This document shows positions 8,744 to 17,232 of a stretch of DNA of 64,000 bases, in pieces (position 1 is the first letter of the stretch; each line of letters opens with the position of its first letter). A program made the translations under genes and the position numbers. A model generated the notes under the pieces. That model made no database searches. It saw only the letters and a list, made by a program, of their open reading frames with translations, and was not told where the DNA came from. Location of the stretch: contig CAMJML010000006.1 in NCBI GenBank assembly GCA_946407015.1, positions 62,001 through 126,000 of the forward strand, in the 5' to 3' direction. This DNA comes from an uncultured Selenomonadales bacterium. Lineage in GTDB: Bacteria > Bacillota > Negativicutes > DSM-1736 > Dendrosporobacteraceae.

Positions 8744-8772
8744 ATTATACCTTACTTGCAAAAAGCTGTCAT
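8744..8772 (-). promoter_or_regulatory. Promoter of the CBS-ACT gene
   Basis: ATGACA (8767-8772), 17-bp spacer, TATAAT (8744-8749) on the minus strand, about 40 nt before the ATG. Confidence 0.65.
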
Positions 8773-8874
8773 TAGCGTTGTGAAATTTTCCTGGTTGCCG
8801 CTGCCCCCTCCTTCCTCATGAGTTTGACTAAACCACTATATGCCGCTATTCCTCCGAATAGTCCGGAAAATAGC

Positions 8875-8909
8875 AACAGTACAGTATCCGATTGGGATAC
8901 TGTACTGTT
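8875..8909 (-). terminator. Perfect 15-bp inverted repeat ending the liv operon
   Basis: AACAGTACAGTATCC and GGATACTGTACTGTT are perfect reverse complements around a 5-nt loop, 5 nt after the livF stop. The T run downstream is poor (GCTATTTTCC), so it may be a terminator or an mRNA-stabilising hairpin. Confidence 0.65.
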
Positions 8910-8913
8910 CGGT

Positions 8914-9618
8914 TTAACCACCCAAATAGGCTTTGCGGACTTCCTCACTGGCAGCCAGTTCTTTGGCATCACCGGACAAGGTAATCCGGCCTGTTTCAAG
9001 TACATAAGCCTGATGAGCAATGGACAGCGCCATATTGGCATTCTGCTCAACCAGCAGAATCGTCGTGCCGGTTGTATTAATATCTTTAATAATCGAGAAA
9101 ATTTCCTTAACTAACAGCGGAGCCAGCCCCATGGAAGGCTCATCTAATAAGAGCAGGCGTGGACGGCTCATTAACGCCCGGCCCATAGCCAGCATTTGCT
9201 GCTCACCGCCGCTCAGTGTGCCGGCCAACTGCGTCAAACGCTCTTTGAGGCGCGGGAAGCGCTGGAATACCACTTCCATATCGTCTTTAATCCCTTGCTT
9301 ATCGCTGCGGATATAAGCACCTAGTTCCAGGTTTTCCAATACCGTCATATTGGCAAATACCCGGCGCCCTTCCGGTACCTGGGAAATTCCCAATTTCACG
9401 ATATCTTGAGCCGGTTTGCCGGCTATGCCTTTACCTTCAAAAGTAATTTCGCCGCTTTTCGGTTTAAGCAGACCGGAAATGGTACGCAGAATGGTACTCT
9501 TGCCTGCGCCGTTCGCGCCAATCAGGGTAACAATCTGACCCTCATTGACTTCCAGGCTGATTCCTTTAATCGCGTGAATAGCACCATAAAATACATTTAT
9601 ATTTTCTATCTTAAGCAT
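8914..9618 (-). CDS. livF: Branched-chain amino acid ABC transporter ATPase LivF
   Basis: ATP-binding subunit of the high-affinity branched-chain amino acid importer. Walker A is GANGAGKST (about residue 34), the signature is LSGGEQQM and Walker B is LLLLDEPSMGL. VPEGRRVFANMTVLENL is typical of LivF. It is 234 residues, standard. Its ATG overlaps the TGA of livG, which implies translational coupling. It is the last gene of livHMGF. Confidence 0.97.
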   Translation of the reverse strand: MLKIENINVFYGAIHAIKGISLEVNEGQIVTLIGANGAGKSTILRTISGLLKPKSGEITFEGKGIAGKPAQDIVKLGISQVPEGRRVFANMTVLENLELGAYIRSDKQGIKDDMEVVFQRFPRLKERLTQLAGTLSGGEQQMLAMGRALMSRPRLLLLDEPSMGLAPLLVKEIFSIIKDINTTGTTILLVEQNANMALSIAHQAYVLETGRITLSGDAKELAASEEVRKAYLGG

Positions 9619-10385
9619 CAGTGCACCTCTTCCCCAAGGTATGCCTCAATCACTCGCGGATTATTCTTAATTTCTGCCGGCGTACCGTGGGCAATAATGC
9701 TGCCATATTCCAATACATAAATACGCTCGCAGACACCCATAACCAGACTCATATCATGCTCAATCAGCAAGATGGTCAAATCAAATTCTTTTCTGATCCA
9801 ACGGATCATTTCCATCAACTGTTGAGTTTCCTGCGGATTCATCCCGGCGGCCGGTTCATCCAGCAGCAATAGTTTTGGCTGCGCCGCCAGCGCACGGGCA
9901 ATCTCCAGGCGGCGCTGTTCACCGTAGGGCAGGTTTTTCGCGATCTCGTCCTTTTTATGCGAAAGTTTAAAAACATCTAAAAAGCGAATGGCTTTTTGTT
10001 CAATTTCTTCTTCTTCACTATGGTAACGGCCGACGCGGAGCACCGACTCCAATAAGCCGTATTTAACGTGCGAATGGTACGCAATCTTTACATTATCCAA
10101 CACACTGAGTTCTGAGAATAAGCGGATGTTCTGGAAGGTCCGGGCCACACCGCTTTGCGTAATTTGGAACGGCTTTAACCCCACCAGGCTTTTGCCGTCA
10201 AACTCAATCGTACCGGTTGTTGGCTCATAAACGCCTGTCAGCAAGTTGAACGCGGTGGTTTTTCCGGCTCCATTCGGCCCAATCAACCCAATCAGCTCAC
10301 CTTGGTTAATTTCCACATCAAAATTCGAAACGGCTTTCAGACCGCCGAATACTTTCGATAATTTAGATGCCTTAAGCAGCGTCAT
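9618..10385 (-). CDS. livG: Branched-chain amino acid ABC transporter ATPase LivG
   Basis: Second ATPase of the Liv importer. Walker A is GPNGAGKTT, Walker B LLLLDEPAAGMNP, and GVARTFQNIRLF is characteristic of LivG. The signature is the variant LPYGEQRRLEIARAL, as usual for this subunit. The ATG at 10385 is chosen because AGGAGGTG lies 6 nt upstream; the frame extends seven codons further without a better site. It overlaps the end of livM by 14 nt. Confidence 0.97.
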   Translation of the reverse strand: MTLLKASKLSKVFGGLKAVSNFDVEINQGELIGLIGPNGAGKTTAFNLLTGVYEPTTGTIEFDGKSLVGLKPFQITQSGVARTFQNIRLFSELSVLDNVKIAYHSHVKYGLLESVLRVGRYHSEEEEIEQKAIRFLDVFKLSHKKDEIAKNLPYGEQRRLEIARALAAQPKLLLLDEPAAGMNPQETQQLMEMIRWIRKEFDLTILLIEHDMSLVMGVCERIYVLEYGSIIAHGTPAEIKNNPRVIEAYLGEEVH

Positions 10386-11325
10386 GTTTGGCACCTCCTT
10401 TAGCACGGCTAAACATTTTCAGGCTTAGTTCCTTATTGCCAAACAAGCCTTGCGGACGATAAATCATCAGAATGATGAGTACCAGCGAGTAGATAATCAT
10501 CCGGAACTCCGGATAGCTGGCCAGCGCTGCAGAAACGAAGGTCAGCAAAATAGCAGCCGTAATTGAACCACTGATACTGCCAAGACCGCCTAATACCACC
10601 ATGGTTAAAATATCGAACGATCTCATAAACGTGAATGAGGCCGGATGAGCAATATAGAAATAGTGGGAGAACAAGGCACCGGCAACACCGGCAAACGCCG
10701 CACCGATCGTAAAGGCCAGCACTTTATATTTCGTGGTATCAATCCCCATGGCCTCGGCGGCAATTTCGTTCTCCCGAATGGAGATACAAGCCCGGCCGTG
10801 TGAGGAGTTGATCAGATTCTTAATAAAGAAAATGGTAAAGACGGCAAAAATAAAGACCCACATAAAACTGGTGTAACGTGGAATTCCCATGAAGCCGGAA
10901 GCCCCGCCCACATACGGAATATTCAAAATGGTAATCCGGATAATCTCGCCAAGCCCCAAGGTTGCAATGGCCAAATAGTCCCCCTTCAGCCGTAAGGTCG
11001 GTAGTCCGATTAAAAAGCCCAACAACCCGGCAGCCGCCGCTCCACCGGCAATCGCTACCAGAAATGGCAGCTGCGCCTTTACCGTGAGAACAGCACTTAC
11101 ATAAGCGCCAACAGCCATAAACCCGGCATGGCCAATCGAAAACTGGCCGGTAAAACCATTAATCAAATTCAAACTGGTCGCCAAAATAATGTTAATCCCG
11201 ATCAATACGAAATTCAATTGCCAGAATGGCCCGATCACATCAAATTCCATCAGTGCCTGAATGACTGCAAACAGTGCAACACAAGCCACCAGGGACAGTA
11301 AGTCTTTTTTTGTTTTTTCTTTCAT
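10372..11325 (-). CDS. livM: Branched-chain amino acid ABC transporter permease LivM
   Basis: Inner-membrane permease of the Liv importer, about 317 residues with about nine hydrophobic segments. Recognisable family stretches are NLINGFTGQFSIGHAGFMAV, the EAA-like segment ENEIAAEAMGIDTTKYK and VLGGLGSISGS. The start is put at the ATG at 11325, 5 nt after GTAGGTGG; a GTG three codons upstream is part of that site. It follows livH immediately and pairs with it as a heterodimer. Confidence 0.96.
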   Translation of the reverse strand: MKEKTKKDLLSLVACVALFAVIQALMEFDVIGPFWQLNFVLIGINIILATSLNLINGFTGQFSIGHAGFMAVGAYVSAVLTVKAQLPFLVAIAGGAAAAGLLGFLIGLPTLRLKGDYLAIATLGLGEIIRITILNIPYVGGASGFMGIPRYTSFMWVFIFAVFTIFFIKNLINSSHGRACISIRENEIAAEAMGIDTTKYKVLAFTIGAAFAGVAGALFSHYFYIAHPASFTFMRSFDILTMVVLGGLGSISGSITAAILLTFVSAALASYPEFRMIIYSLVLIILMIYRPQGLFGNKELSLKMFSRAKGGAKHDAA

Positions 11326-11334
11326 TACTGCCAC

Positions 11335-12231
11335 CTACACTTTCTCGCGCACGTTCTTGCCAAAAATACCTGATGGCTTGAACAGCAATATAATGATAAG
11401 AATTGCAAACGCAGCCGCATCGCGGAAGGTTGAAGAAATGAAGCCGCTCACCAGCGCTTCGACGACACCCAGAATGATGCCGCCGGCCATCGCACCCGGA
11501 ATCACGCCAATCCCGCCCAGTACGGCCGCGACGAACGCTTTTAAACCAGGCATAATGCCCATCAGCGGATCAATTGAGTTGTAGTATACACCGACCAGCA
11601 CACCGGCAGCGGCGGCTAATGCGGAACCAATTCCAAAGGTAAAAGAAATAACACGATTTACATCAATACCCATTAGACGGGCAGCATCCGTATCAAACGA
11701 ACAGGCTCTCATCGCTTTACCCACTTTGGTACGGTTAACTACATAAGTTAACACAATCATTAATAGAACGGAAACTGCTAAAATGACAATTTGCTGATTA
11801 TTGACGACAAAGCCGCCAAAGTTGTACGTTTGAGCCTCAAAAACTGCGGGAAATGTACGCGGCTGCGGGGATACCAGGAGCATACCGCCATATTCCAATA
11901 ACAACGATACTCCGATCGCTGTGATCAGAACCGCAATCTTAGGGGCATTGCGCAGCGGACGATACGCCAGCCGTTCAATGATCATCCCACAAATGGCCGC
12001 TCCGACCATCGCGGTAATCAGGGCCGGGACAAAGGACATTTTAAATACCGCTGTAGCAAAAAAGCCTAAATACGCGCCCAGCATGTAAATATCACCGTGG
12101 GCAAAATTAATTAATTTGATGATTCCGTATACCATCGTATAACCCAGAGCGATCAGTGCATAAATACTGCCAAGCGACACACCGTTAATTAGCTGTTGGA
12201 TCAACTGATGGATAAATGATGAAAAATCCAT
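11335..12231 (-). CDS. livH: Branched-chain amino acid ABC transporter permease LivH
   Basis: First gene of the livHMGF operon and partner permease of LivM, 298 residues. Family stretches are LGSIYALIALGYTMVYGIIK, LINFAHGDIYMLGAY, the cytoplasmic DTDAARLMGIDVNR and AAVLGGIGVIPGAM. GGAGGGAGAG precedes the ATG. Transcription starts at a consensus promoter about 220 nt upstream, leaving a long leader. The three livK genes lie upstream on the same strand, but each has its own promoter. Confidence 0.96.
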   Translation of the reverse strand: MDFSSFIHQLIQQLINGVSLGSIYALIALGYTMVYGIIKLINFAHGDIYMLGAYLGFFATAVFKMSFVPALITAMVGAAICGMIIERLAYRPLRNAPKIAVLITAIGVSLLLEYGGMLLVSPQPRTFPAVFEAQTYNFGGFVVNNQQIVILAVSVLLMIVLTYVVNRTKVGKAMRACSFDTDAARLMGIDVNRVISFTFGIGSALAAAAGVLVGVYYNSIDPLMGIMPGLKAFVAAVLGGIGVIPGAMAGGIILGVVEALVSGFISSTFRDAAAFAILIIILLFKPSGIFGKNVREKV

Positions 12232-12449
12232 TTTTTTGCTCTCCCTCCGTTTACTTCAATTAAATACCTAAATATGTGCCGTTAAGCCTGGCCAATCCAC
12301 GAACCGAACACCTTGAGGCCAAATGTCCTTCTAGCATGTACTTATCGTAAATAAACAAGAGACCCAAGCCATACAACGTTAAGTGGCAACAGGTCTCCAT
12401 AAACTACAGCTGTCTTGTGAACTTCAATGTTCGTGGTATTTTCTATTAC
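12232..12449 (-). promoter_or_regulatory. Long livHMGF leader with hairpin and Leu-rich mini-ORF
   Basis: The 218-nt leader between the predicted start (near 12449) and livH contains an inverted repeat GGAGACC...GGGTCTC (12359-12398) followed by TTGTTTATTT, which looks like a weak terminator. An ATG at 12400 opens a 46-codon frame (to 12260) running through this hairpin, with five leucine codons within residues 7-15. No good ribosome-binding site precedes that ATG. Leucine-dependent attenuation is possible but unproven. Confidence 0.4.
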
Positions 12450-12455
12450 GTGTCT

Positions 12456-12484
12456 ATTATAGCGGCGTTGTCCTTGCCTGTCAA
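12456..12484 (-). promoter_or_regulatory. Consensus sigma-A promoter of livHMGF
   Basis: TTGACA (12479-12484), 17-bp spacer, TATAAT (12456-12461). Both hexamers are perfect. Confidence 0.9.
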
Positions 12485-12506
12485 TATACTTTGAACAGAT
12501 TAATGC

Positions 12507-12527
12507 TTTTTGTCTAGCAGACAAAAA
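12507..12527. promoter_or_regulatory. Palindromic candidate operator upstream of livH
   Basis: TTTTTGTCT and AGACAAAAA flank a 3-nt centre, a perfect 9-bp dyad centred about 33 bp upstream of the livH -35. Its position suits an activator site. It could also be a hairpin ending read-through from livK. The binding factor is unknown. Confidence 0.45.
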
Positions 12528-12603
12528 CAAACGTCCCCGAAACAAAATTTAAGCTCACCGAAATCCGGAGGAACAGGTGATCCATTGTCACTGTAGTTTA
12601 CTG

Positions 12604-12645
12604 GGATGGCGAAGGGATAAGACACCATGCCCTATCCCCCGATCC
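12604..12645 (-). terminator. Probable hairpin after livK copy 1
   Basis: Nested complementarity GGGATA/TATCCC with outer GGAT/ATCC, just after the livK stop. No clear T run follows, so terminator function is uncertain. Confidence 0.4.
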
Positions 12646-12655
12646 ATCTCATCCG

Positions 12656-13831
12656 TTAAGGATTAATTTTTTCTTTGAAAGTTTGTTTGCCGTCTTTCAT
12701 TTCTATGATAACGGCACTTTTCACTGCATCATGAGTTTCATTTAAGGTAATGATCCCTGATACAGCCGGGTAATCTTTCGTTTTAGCCAGTTCATCTTTA
12801 ACTTTTACAGGATCAGCGCTATTAGCCCGTTTGATGGCTTCAAAGATCATCATGGTTGCATCATAGGCTAAAGCAGCAAAGGCATCCGGTGTTTGACCAT
12901 ATTCCTTTTTATAAGCTTCTACGAAGGTTGTAATGGCCGGACTTTTGTCATCCGGTGAATAGTGATTCGCAAAGAAGGAATTATTCAACGCTTGAGCTCC
13001 GGCAATTTCCGGCAGCTTAGCGGAATCCCAGCCGTCTCCACCCAGGAACGGAACAGTAAGACCCATTTCACGGCCTTGTTTAATGATCATTCCGACTTCT
13101 TGATAATAACCTGGTACAAAAACAACATCCGGATTGGTGGCTTTAATTTTGGTCAAAGTTGCTTTAAAGTCCGTATCTTTAGCCAGATAGGCCTCCTCGG
13201 CTACAATTGTACCACCATTCTTAATGAAAGTTTCTTTAAAGAATTGACCAAGACCTTTTGCATAATCGCTGGAGTTATCAATATAGAGGGCAGCTGTTTT
13301 TGCCTTCAAGCTTTTGCTTGCAAAATTAGCCATGACCGATCCTTGGAACGGATCAATAAAGGCTGCCCGGAACAGGTAATCACGAACTTTTCCGGTATTT
13401 GGATCTACCGTTACTTTTGGATTGGAAGCAGTTGGGCTAATCGCCAGGACTTTGTTATCCATGTTGACTTGGGCACCGGCAATTACGCTGGAAGAAGCAA
13501 TCGGCGCAATCACTGCACTCACTTTGTCCTGAGTGATCAGCTTTTGCATCGCATTGGCCGCTTCGGCCGCTTCACTCTTATTATCAGCAACAACCAGGCT
13601 AATTTGTTTGCCTAACAAGCCACCTTTGGCATTCATCTCTTTTATGGCCAGTTTGGTACCGTTAGCTGCCGATTGACCAAAGGTTGCATTATTACCGGTC
13701 ATTTCTAAGTTGGCACCTAACTTGATGACATCAGCTGACTGCTGACCGCCGCATCCTGCGATGAGTACCGCAAACATGGCCATCGCGACTAAGATACATA
13801 CCGTTCTCTGCATTTTTCCAGTGAACATCAT
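12656..13831 (-). CDS. livK: Branched-chain amino acid binding lipoprotein LivK, copy 1
   Basis: Periplasmic-binding-protein type I receptor that feeds the LivHMGF permease, here anchored as a lipoprotein. A signal peptide ends in a lipobox (FAVLIAGCGG), followed by IKLGANLEMTGNNATFGQSA, the usual Leu/Ile/Val-binding start. The start is the ATG at 13831, after GGGAGGGAAA. A longer frame would read through the leader without an SD. At about 391 residues it is close in sequence to the two upstream paralogues, including the shared ending KEKINP. Ligand specificity cannot be read from sequence. Confidence 0.93.
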   Translation of the reverse strand: MMFTGKMQRTVCILVAMAMFAVLIAGCGGQQSADVIKLGANLEMTGNNATFGQSAANGTKLAIKEMNAKGGLLGKQISLVVADNKSEAAEAANAMQKLITQDKVSAVIAPIASSSVIAGAQVNMDNKVLAISPTASNPKVTVDPNTGKVRDYLFRAAFIDPFQGSVMANFASKSLKAKTAALYIDNSSDYAKGLGQFFKETFIKNGGTIVAEEAYLAKDTDFKATLTKIKATNPDVVFVPGYYQEVGMIIKQGREMGLTVPFLGGDGWDSAKLPEIAGAQALNNSFFANHYSPDDKSPAITTFVEAYKKEYGQTPDAFAALAYDATMMIFEAIKRANSADPVKVKDELAKTKDYPAVSGIITLNETHDAVKSAVIIEMKDGKQTFKEKINP

Positions 13832-13931
13832 TTTCCCTCCCGTTTCAATAAGGCGCACCCCATGTACATTATAAACAGACATCACCCGCAAGTGTCCACT
13901 GCATATGTATATATGTGTGCGTACATTTGTT

Positions 13932-13960
13932 ATTATAGGGAGGTTTGTTCACCATGTCAA
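13932..13960 (-). promoter_or_regulatory. Consensus promoter of livK copy 1
   Basis: TTGACA (13955-13960), 17-bp spacer, TATAAT (13932-13937), both perfect. The leader is about 95 nt. A second TATAAT at about 13867-13872 lacks a good -35. Confidence 0.88.
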
Positions 13961-14072
13961 TACATTTATCAGATATTGCTTGTCACCGGAAAACTTCTCA
14001 AATCAAGCGTTTCCCTACACTATATTCATTTGTCTCGTGTTAAAGAACTTTTATTGTAAAATCAAGCACGTT

Positions 14073-14127
14073 CCTAATAGGCAACCTGATTCTTTGCTAA
14101 CTTATGGACTTGCCGTGGCCTATTAGG
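14073..14127 (-). terminator. Hairpin at the end of livK copy 2
   Basis: A 10-bp perfect stem CCTAATAGGC / GCCTATTAGG with a long loop. One arm overlaps the livK stop codon. The T run is weak. Confidence 0.55.
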
Positions 14128-15292
14128 GATTAATCTTTTCTTTGAAGATTTCCACACCATTTTGCCGCGCTAAAATAAAGGCGGTTTTGATCGGGTTGTG
14201 ATTGGCATCCAAGGATAACAGTCCGGTGCTAGCCTGGAAGTTCTGTGTTTTTTCCAATGCGTCGCGAATCTTTTGCGGATCGGCGCTGCCAGCCCGTTTA
14301 ATAGCATCAACCATCAGTAAACCGGCATCATAGCCTAAGGCTGCGAATACATTTGGCTCTTTGCCATATTCTTTCTTATAGGCTTCTACAAACTTAGCGA
14401 CATTAGGGTCTTGATCCTGTGCGGAAAAATGATTGCTGTAATAAGTATTATTGAGTGCATCGGTTCCTGCAATTTCAACCAGTTTGTTGTCTGTCCAGCC
14501 GTCTGTTCCTAAAAGCGGTTGATTAATACCTAACTCGCGGGCTTGTTTGGCAATCTTGCCTACTTCTTCATAATAGCCGGGAATAAAAATAGCTTCCGGG
14601 TTGCTTGCTTTAATTTTGGTCAAACCGGCTCTAAAATCACTATCCTTTTGCAAATAGGCCTCTTTGGCTACAATGGTGCCACCCTGCTGCGTAAAGACTT
14701 TTTCAAACACTTCGGCCAGCCCTTTGGAATAATCCGAACTGCTGTCAATATAAATGGCTGCTGTTTTCACCTTCAAGGAATTGGCTGCAAAATTCGCCAT
14801 GACCGTACCCTGAAATGGATCAGTAAAGCAAGAACGGAAACTGTATGGTTTTACTTTGCCATTTTCCACGGTGATTTTTTCATTGGTGCCGGTCGGTGTT
14901 AACGCCGGAACTTTATTATCCTGCGCGACCTGGATGGCTGCTAAAAAGTTTGAGCTGACAGCCGGGCCGATAATCGCCACAACTTTATCCTGAGTGATGA
15001 GCTTGGTCGTGGCATTGGTCGCCTCAGACGCCTCAGATTTATTGTCAGCAACCACTAACGTAATTTGCTTACCCAATACGCCACCCGCTGCATTCACTTC
15101 TTTGATCGCCAGCTTTAAACCGGAAAGAGCTTGCTGCCCGTAATTGGCCACACCGCCGGTCAATTCAATATTGGCCCCGATTTTAATATCATTGGAGTTC
15201 ACCGCAGTACTGCTGCCGCAGCCGGCAAGCACACCGCTCAGCATCACGATTACAAGCATCCAGGCAAATCCGATTCTGCTCTTTGTACTCAT
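14123..15292 (-). CDS. livK: Branched-chain amino acid binding lipoprotein LivK, copy 2
   Basis: Second LivK paralogue, 389 residues. The signal peptide has a lipobox (SGVLAGCGSS), then IKIGANIELTGGVANYGQQA and the family core IDSSSDYSKGLAEVFEKVF and LGTDGWTDNKLVEIAG. It differs from copies 1 and 3 across many ligand-facing stretches, so a different amino acid preference is plausible. It has its own consensus promoter and a leader containing a long AT-rich hairpin. No permease gene is adjacent, so it presumably shares LivHMGF. Confidence 0.93.
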   Translation of the reverse strand: MSTKSRIGFAWMLVIVMLSGVLAGCGSSTAVNSNDIKIGANIELTGGVANYGQQALSGLKLAIKEVNAAGGVLGKQITLVVADNKSEASEATNATTKLITQDKVVAIIGPAVSSNFLAAIQVAQDNKVPALTPTGTNEKITVENGKVKPYSFRSCFTDPFQGTVMANFAANSLKVKTAAIYIDSSSDYSKGLAEVFEKVFTQQGGTIVAKEAYLQKDSDFRAGLTKIKASNPEAIFIPGYYEEVGKIAKQARELGINQPLLGTDGWTDNKLVEIAGTDALNNTYYSNHFSAQDQDPNVAKFVEAYKKEYGKEPNVFAALGYDAGLLMVDAIKRAGSADPQKIRDALEKTQNFQASTGLLSLDANHNPIKTAFILARQNGVEIFKEKINP

Positions 15293-15333
15293 CCTTCATA
15301 TCCCCCTTATTGGTTTAATTTAGGCACGATGAT

Positions 15334-15373
15334 ATTTTAAAAGTGTAAATATACACCTTTACACTTTTAAAAT
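15334..15373. repeat. Perfect 16-bp inverted repeat in the livK copy 2 leader
   Basis: ATTTTAAAAGTGTAAA and its exact reverse complement around an 8-nt loop, lying between the promoter and the ribosome-binding site. It is too AT-rich and lacks the T run of a classical terminator. It may act as an mRNA hairpin or a protein operator. Confidence 0.7.
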
Positions 15374-15427
15374 AAAATTGCCTACTGCACAAGGTATTTA
15401 CATAGCCATTGTTTACCTATAGAACAC

Positions 15428-15456
15428 ATTATAGGGGTGATGTGTAAAGTTGTCAA
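15428..15456 (-). promoter_or_regulatory. Consensus promoter of livK copy 2
   Basis: TTGACA (15451-15456), 17-bp spacer, TATAAT (15428-15433), both perfect. The leader to the ATG is about 130 nt. Confidence 0.9.
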
Positions 15457-15599
15457 CTGATATTCTGCTTTTTCTTTTGCGCAAAATTCGCGTTATTGTA
15501 CCATTAGCATCCTGTTCCAATTTATTGCAGCCGATTAAGCAATTTCTATAAACTGCCCTTTGGTGACAGCGGCTTTTGAATGAGGTTCTTTTCAGGCAT

Positions 15600-15634
15600 G
15601 TAAAAAGCAGCTCAGTACACCGCCTGGCTGCTTG
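15600..15634 (-). terminator. Second hairpin downstream of livK copy 3
   Basis: AAGCAGC / GCTGCTT stem followed by TTTTTA on the minus strand, about 60 nt beyond the first terminator. Confidence 0.6.
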
Positions 15635-15660
15635 TAAGCACTACTTTCTTATTTCCTGTC

Positions 15661-15700
15661 CAATAAAAACCAGGATAGGAGCTAAACTCTTATCCTGGTT
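15661..15700 (-). terminator. Intrinsic terminator of livK copy 3
   Basis: AACCAGGATA / TATCCTGGTT, a 10-bp perfect stem followed by TTTTATTG, right after the stop codon. Confidence 0.9.
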
Positions 15701-15709
15701 CACAGTTGC

Positions 15710-16879
15710 TTAAGGATTAATTTTTTCTTTAAATACTTGTTTGCCGTCTTTCATTTCAATTACGACAGCACTCTTGATCGGATTGTGGTTCGCATCCAGG
15801 GAAATGATACCGGTGCTAACTTGCAAGCCTTTGGTTTGCTCAAGAGCATCACGAATTTTAGCAGGATCATCGCTGCCGGCACGTTTGATCGCATCGATCA
15901 ACATTAGAGCGGAATCATAACCAAGGGCAGCCAAGGCGCTAGGCTCTTGACCATATTCTTTTTTATAAGCCTCTACGAATTTTACAACATTCGGATCAGT
16001 ATCTTGTGGAGAGTAGTGATTGCTGAAGAAGCCGTTATTCAAAGCAGCAGCGCCGGCGATTTCAACCAATTTAGGATCATCCCAGCCGTCTGTTCCCAAT
16101 AAAGCTTGGGTAATACCCAGCTCACGGGCTTGTTTCGCAATTTTGCCTACTTCTTCATAGTAAGCAGGAATGAAAATGACTTCAGGATTGGTGGCTTTGA
16201 TTTTGGTCAAAGTCGCTTTGAAATCCTGGTCTTTTTGCAAGAAAGCTTCTTTGGCTACAATCGTACCGCCATTTTTCACGAAGCTTTCTTCGAAGAACTG
16301 TGCCAAACCTTTAGAATAATCAGAGCTGTTATCAACATAAATGGCGGCAGTTTTTGCTTTCAAGGATTTAGCCGCAAAGTTGGCCATAACCGTACCTTGG
16401 AATGGATCAATGAAGCAGCCACGGAAAATTTGTGATTTTACTTGGCCATTATCAAAAGTCACTTTAGGATTGGTAGCCGTTGCTGTGATAACAGGGACTT
16501 TGTTATCTTGAGCAATTTGGGTTGTTGCTAACACGTTGGAGCTGGATACAGGACCCAAAACTGCTTTTACTTTATCTTGGGTGATGAGTTTGGTGATGGC
16601 ATTGGCCGCTTCCGAAGGTTCGGACTTATTGTCCGCAACAACCAGCGTCAGTTGTTTGCCCAATACCCCGCCATTAGCATTGGCTTCTTTAAAGGCCAGC
16701 TTGATACCGTTCACGGTTTGATTACCAAAGTTCGCAATACCGCCGGTCATTTCAAAGTTCGCGCCAATTTTAATTTCTTTGGAATTCGAGCTGGTCGCAC
16801 CGCCGCAACCGGCTACTAAGCTGCCTAGCATGGTTACACCAACTAGCAGGCTTGCCATGGATACCCACTTTTTCTTCAT
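15710..16879 (-). CDS. livK: Branched-chain amino acid binding lipoprotein LivK, copy 3
   Basis: Third LivK paralogue, 389 residues. The signal peptide has a lipobox (LGSLVAGCGG), then IKIGANFEMTGGIANFGNQT. It is close to copy 1 in its C-terminal part (VVIEMKDGKQVFKEKINP) and to copy 2 in the middle (LDANHNPIK), which fits tandem duplication with some exchange. GAGGGGGAG precedes the ATG. It is transcribed from its own promoter and closed by a strong terminator, so its dose can be set independently of the permease. Confidence 0.93.
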   Translation of the reverse strand: MKKKWVSMASLLVGVTMLGSLVAGCGGATSSNSKEIKIGANFEMTGGIANFGNQTVNGIKLAFKEANANGGVLGKQLTLVVADNKSEPSEAANAITKLITQDKVKAVLGPVSSSNVLATTQIAQDNKVPVITATATNPKVTFDNGQVKSQIFRGCFIDPFQGTVMANFAAKSLKAKTAAIYVDNSSDYSKGLAQFFEESFVKNGGTIVAKEAFLQKDQDFKATLTKIKATNPEVIFIPAYYEEVGKIAKQARELGITQALLGTDGWDDPKLVEIAGAAALNNGFFSNHYSPQDTDPNVVKFVEAYKKEYGQEPSALAALGYDSALMLIDAIKRAGSDDPAKIRDALEQTKGLQVSTGIISLDANHNPIKSAVVIEMKDGKQVFKEKINP

Positions 16880-17027
16880 TGATTCTCCCCCTCATTCATT
16901 GTTGGACTATCAGGTGGCATGTTCCGCTTTCATTTTTGTCTTACCGCAGCTGCCACTCTTGTTTACAAATTTACAAACATTACCGTGAGTACCGTATTCC
17001 CTGTTTGTATTTTTGTCTATGAATTAC

Positions 17028-17057
17028 ATTATAAATTCCACAATATATCCGTGTCAA
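17028..17057 (-). promoter_or_regulatory. Promoter of livK copy 3
   Basis: TTGACA (17052-17057), 18-bp spacer, TATAAT (17028-17033). The leader is about 140 nt. I see no convincing RNA motif in it. Confidence 0.85.
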
Positions 17058-17176
17058 TAATATTTTTTCGACCTTTTTTGTATTTTTGTGTTAATTTTAA
17101 ATACATTAGTCCACCACCAGTAAACTTCAGACTTTTGCTTGTCTTGCCTTTCCTGCACTCCCTACAAACACCATAG

Positions 17177-17218
17177 AAACGGCCTGACAAACATCGCATG
17201 CGAATTTGTCAGGCCGTT
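17177..17218 (-). terminator. Terminator of the glutamate synthase operon
   Basis: A 14-bp perfect stem AACGGCCTGACAAA / TTTGTCAGGCCGTT with a self-complementary GCATGC in the loop, just after the last glt gene. Confidence 0.85.
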
Positions 17219-17232
17219 CTGATCCTCAGTTC

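Noticed and set aside
8772-9050. Frame whose end reads like a membrane helix after livF
   Set aside because: Most of it is antisense-frame reading of livF, no start with an SD exists in the unique part, and the 15-bp hairpin lies in it.
12342-12545. 67-codon frame covering the livH promoter
   Set aside because: It spans the -35 and -10 elements and has no SD; not a gene.
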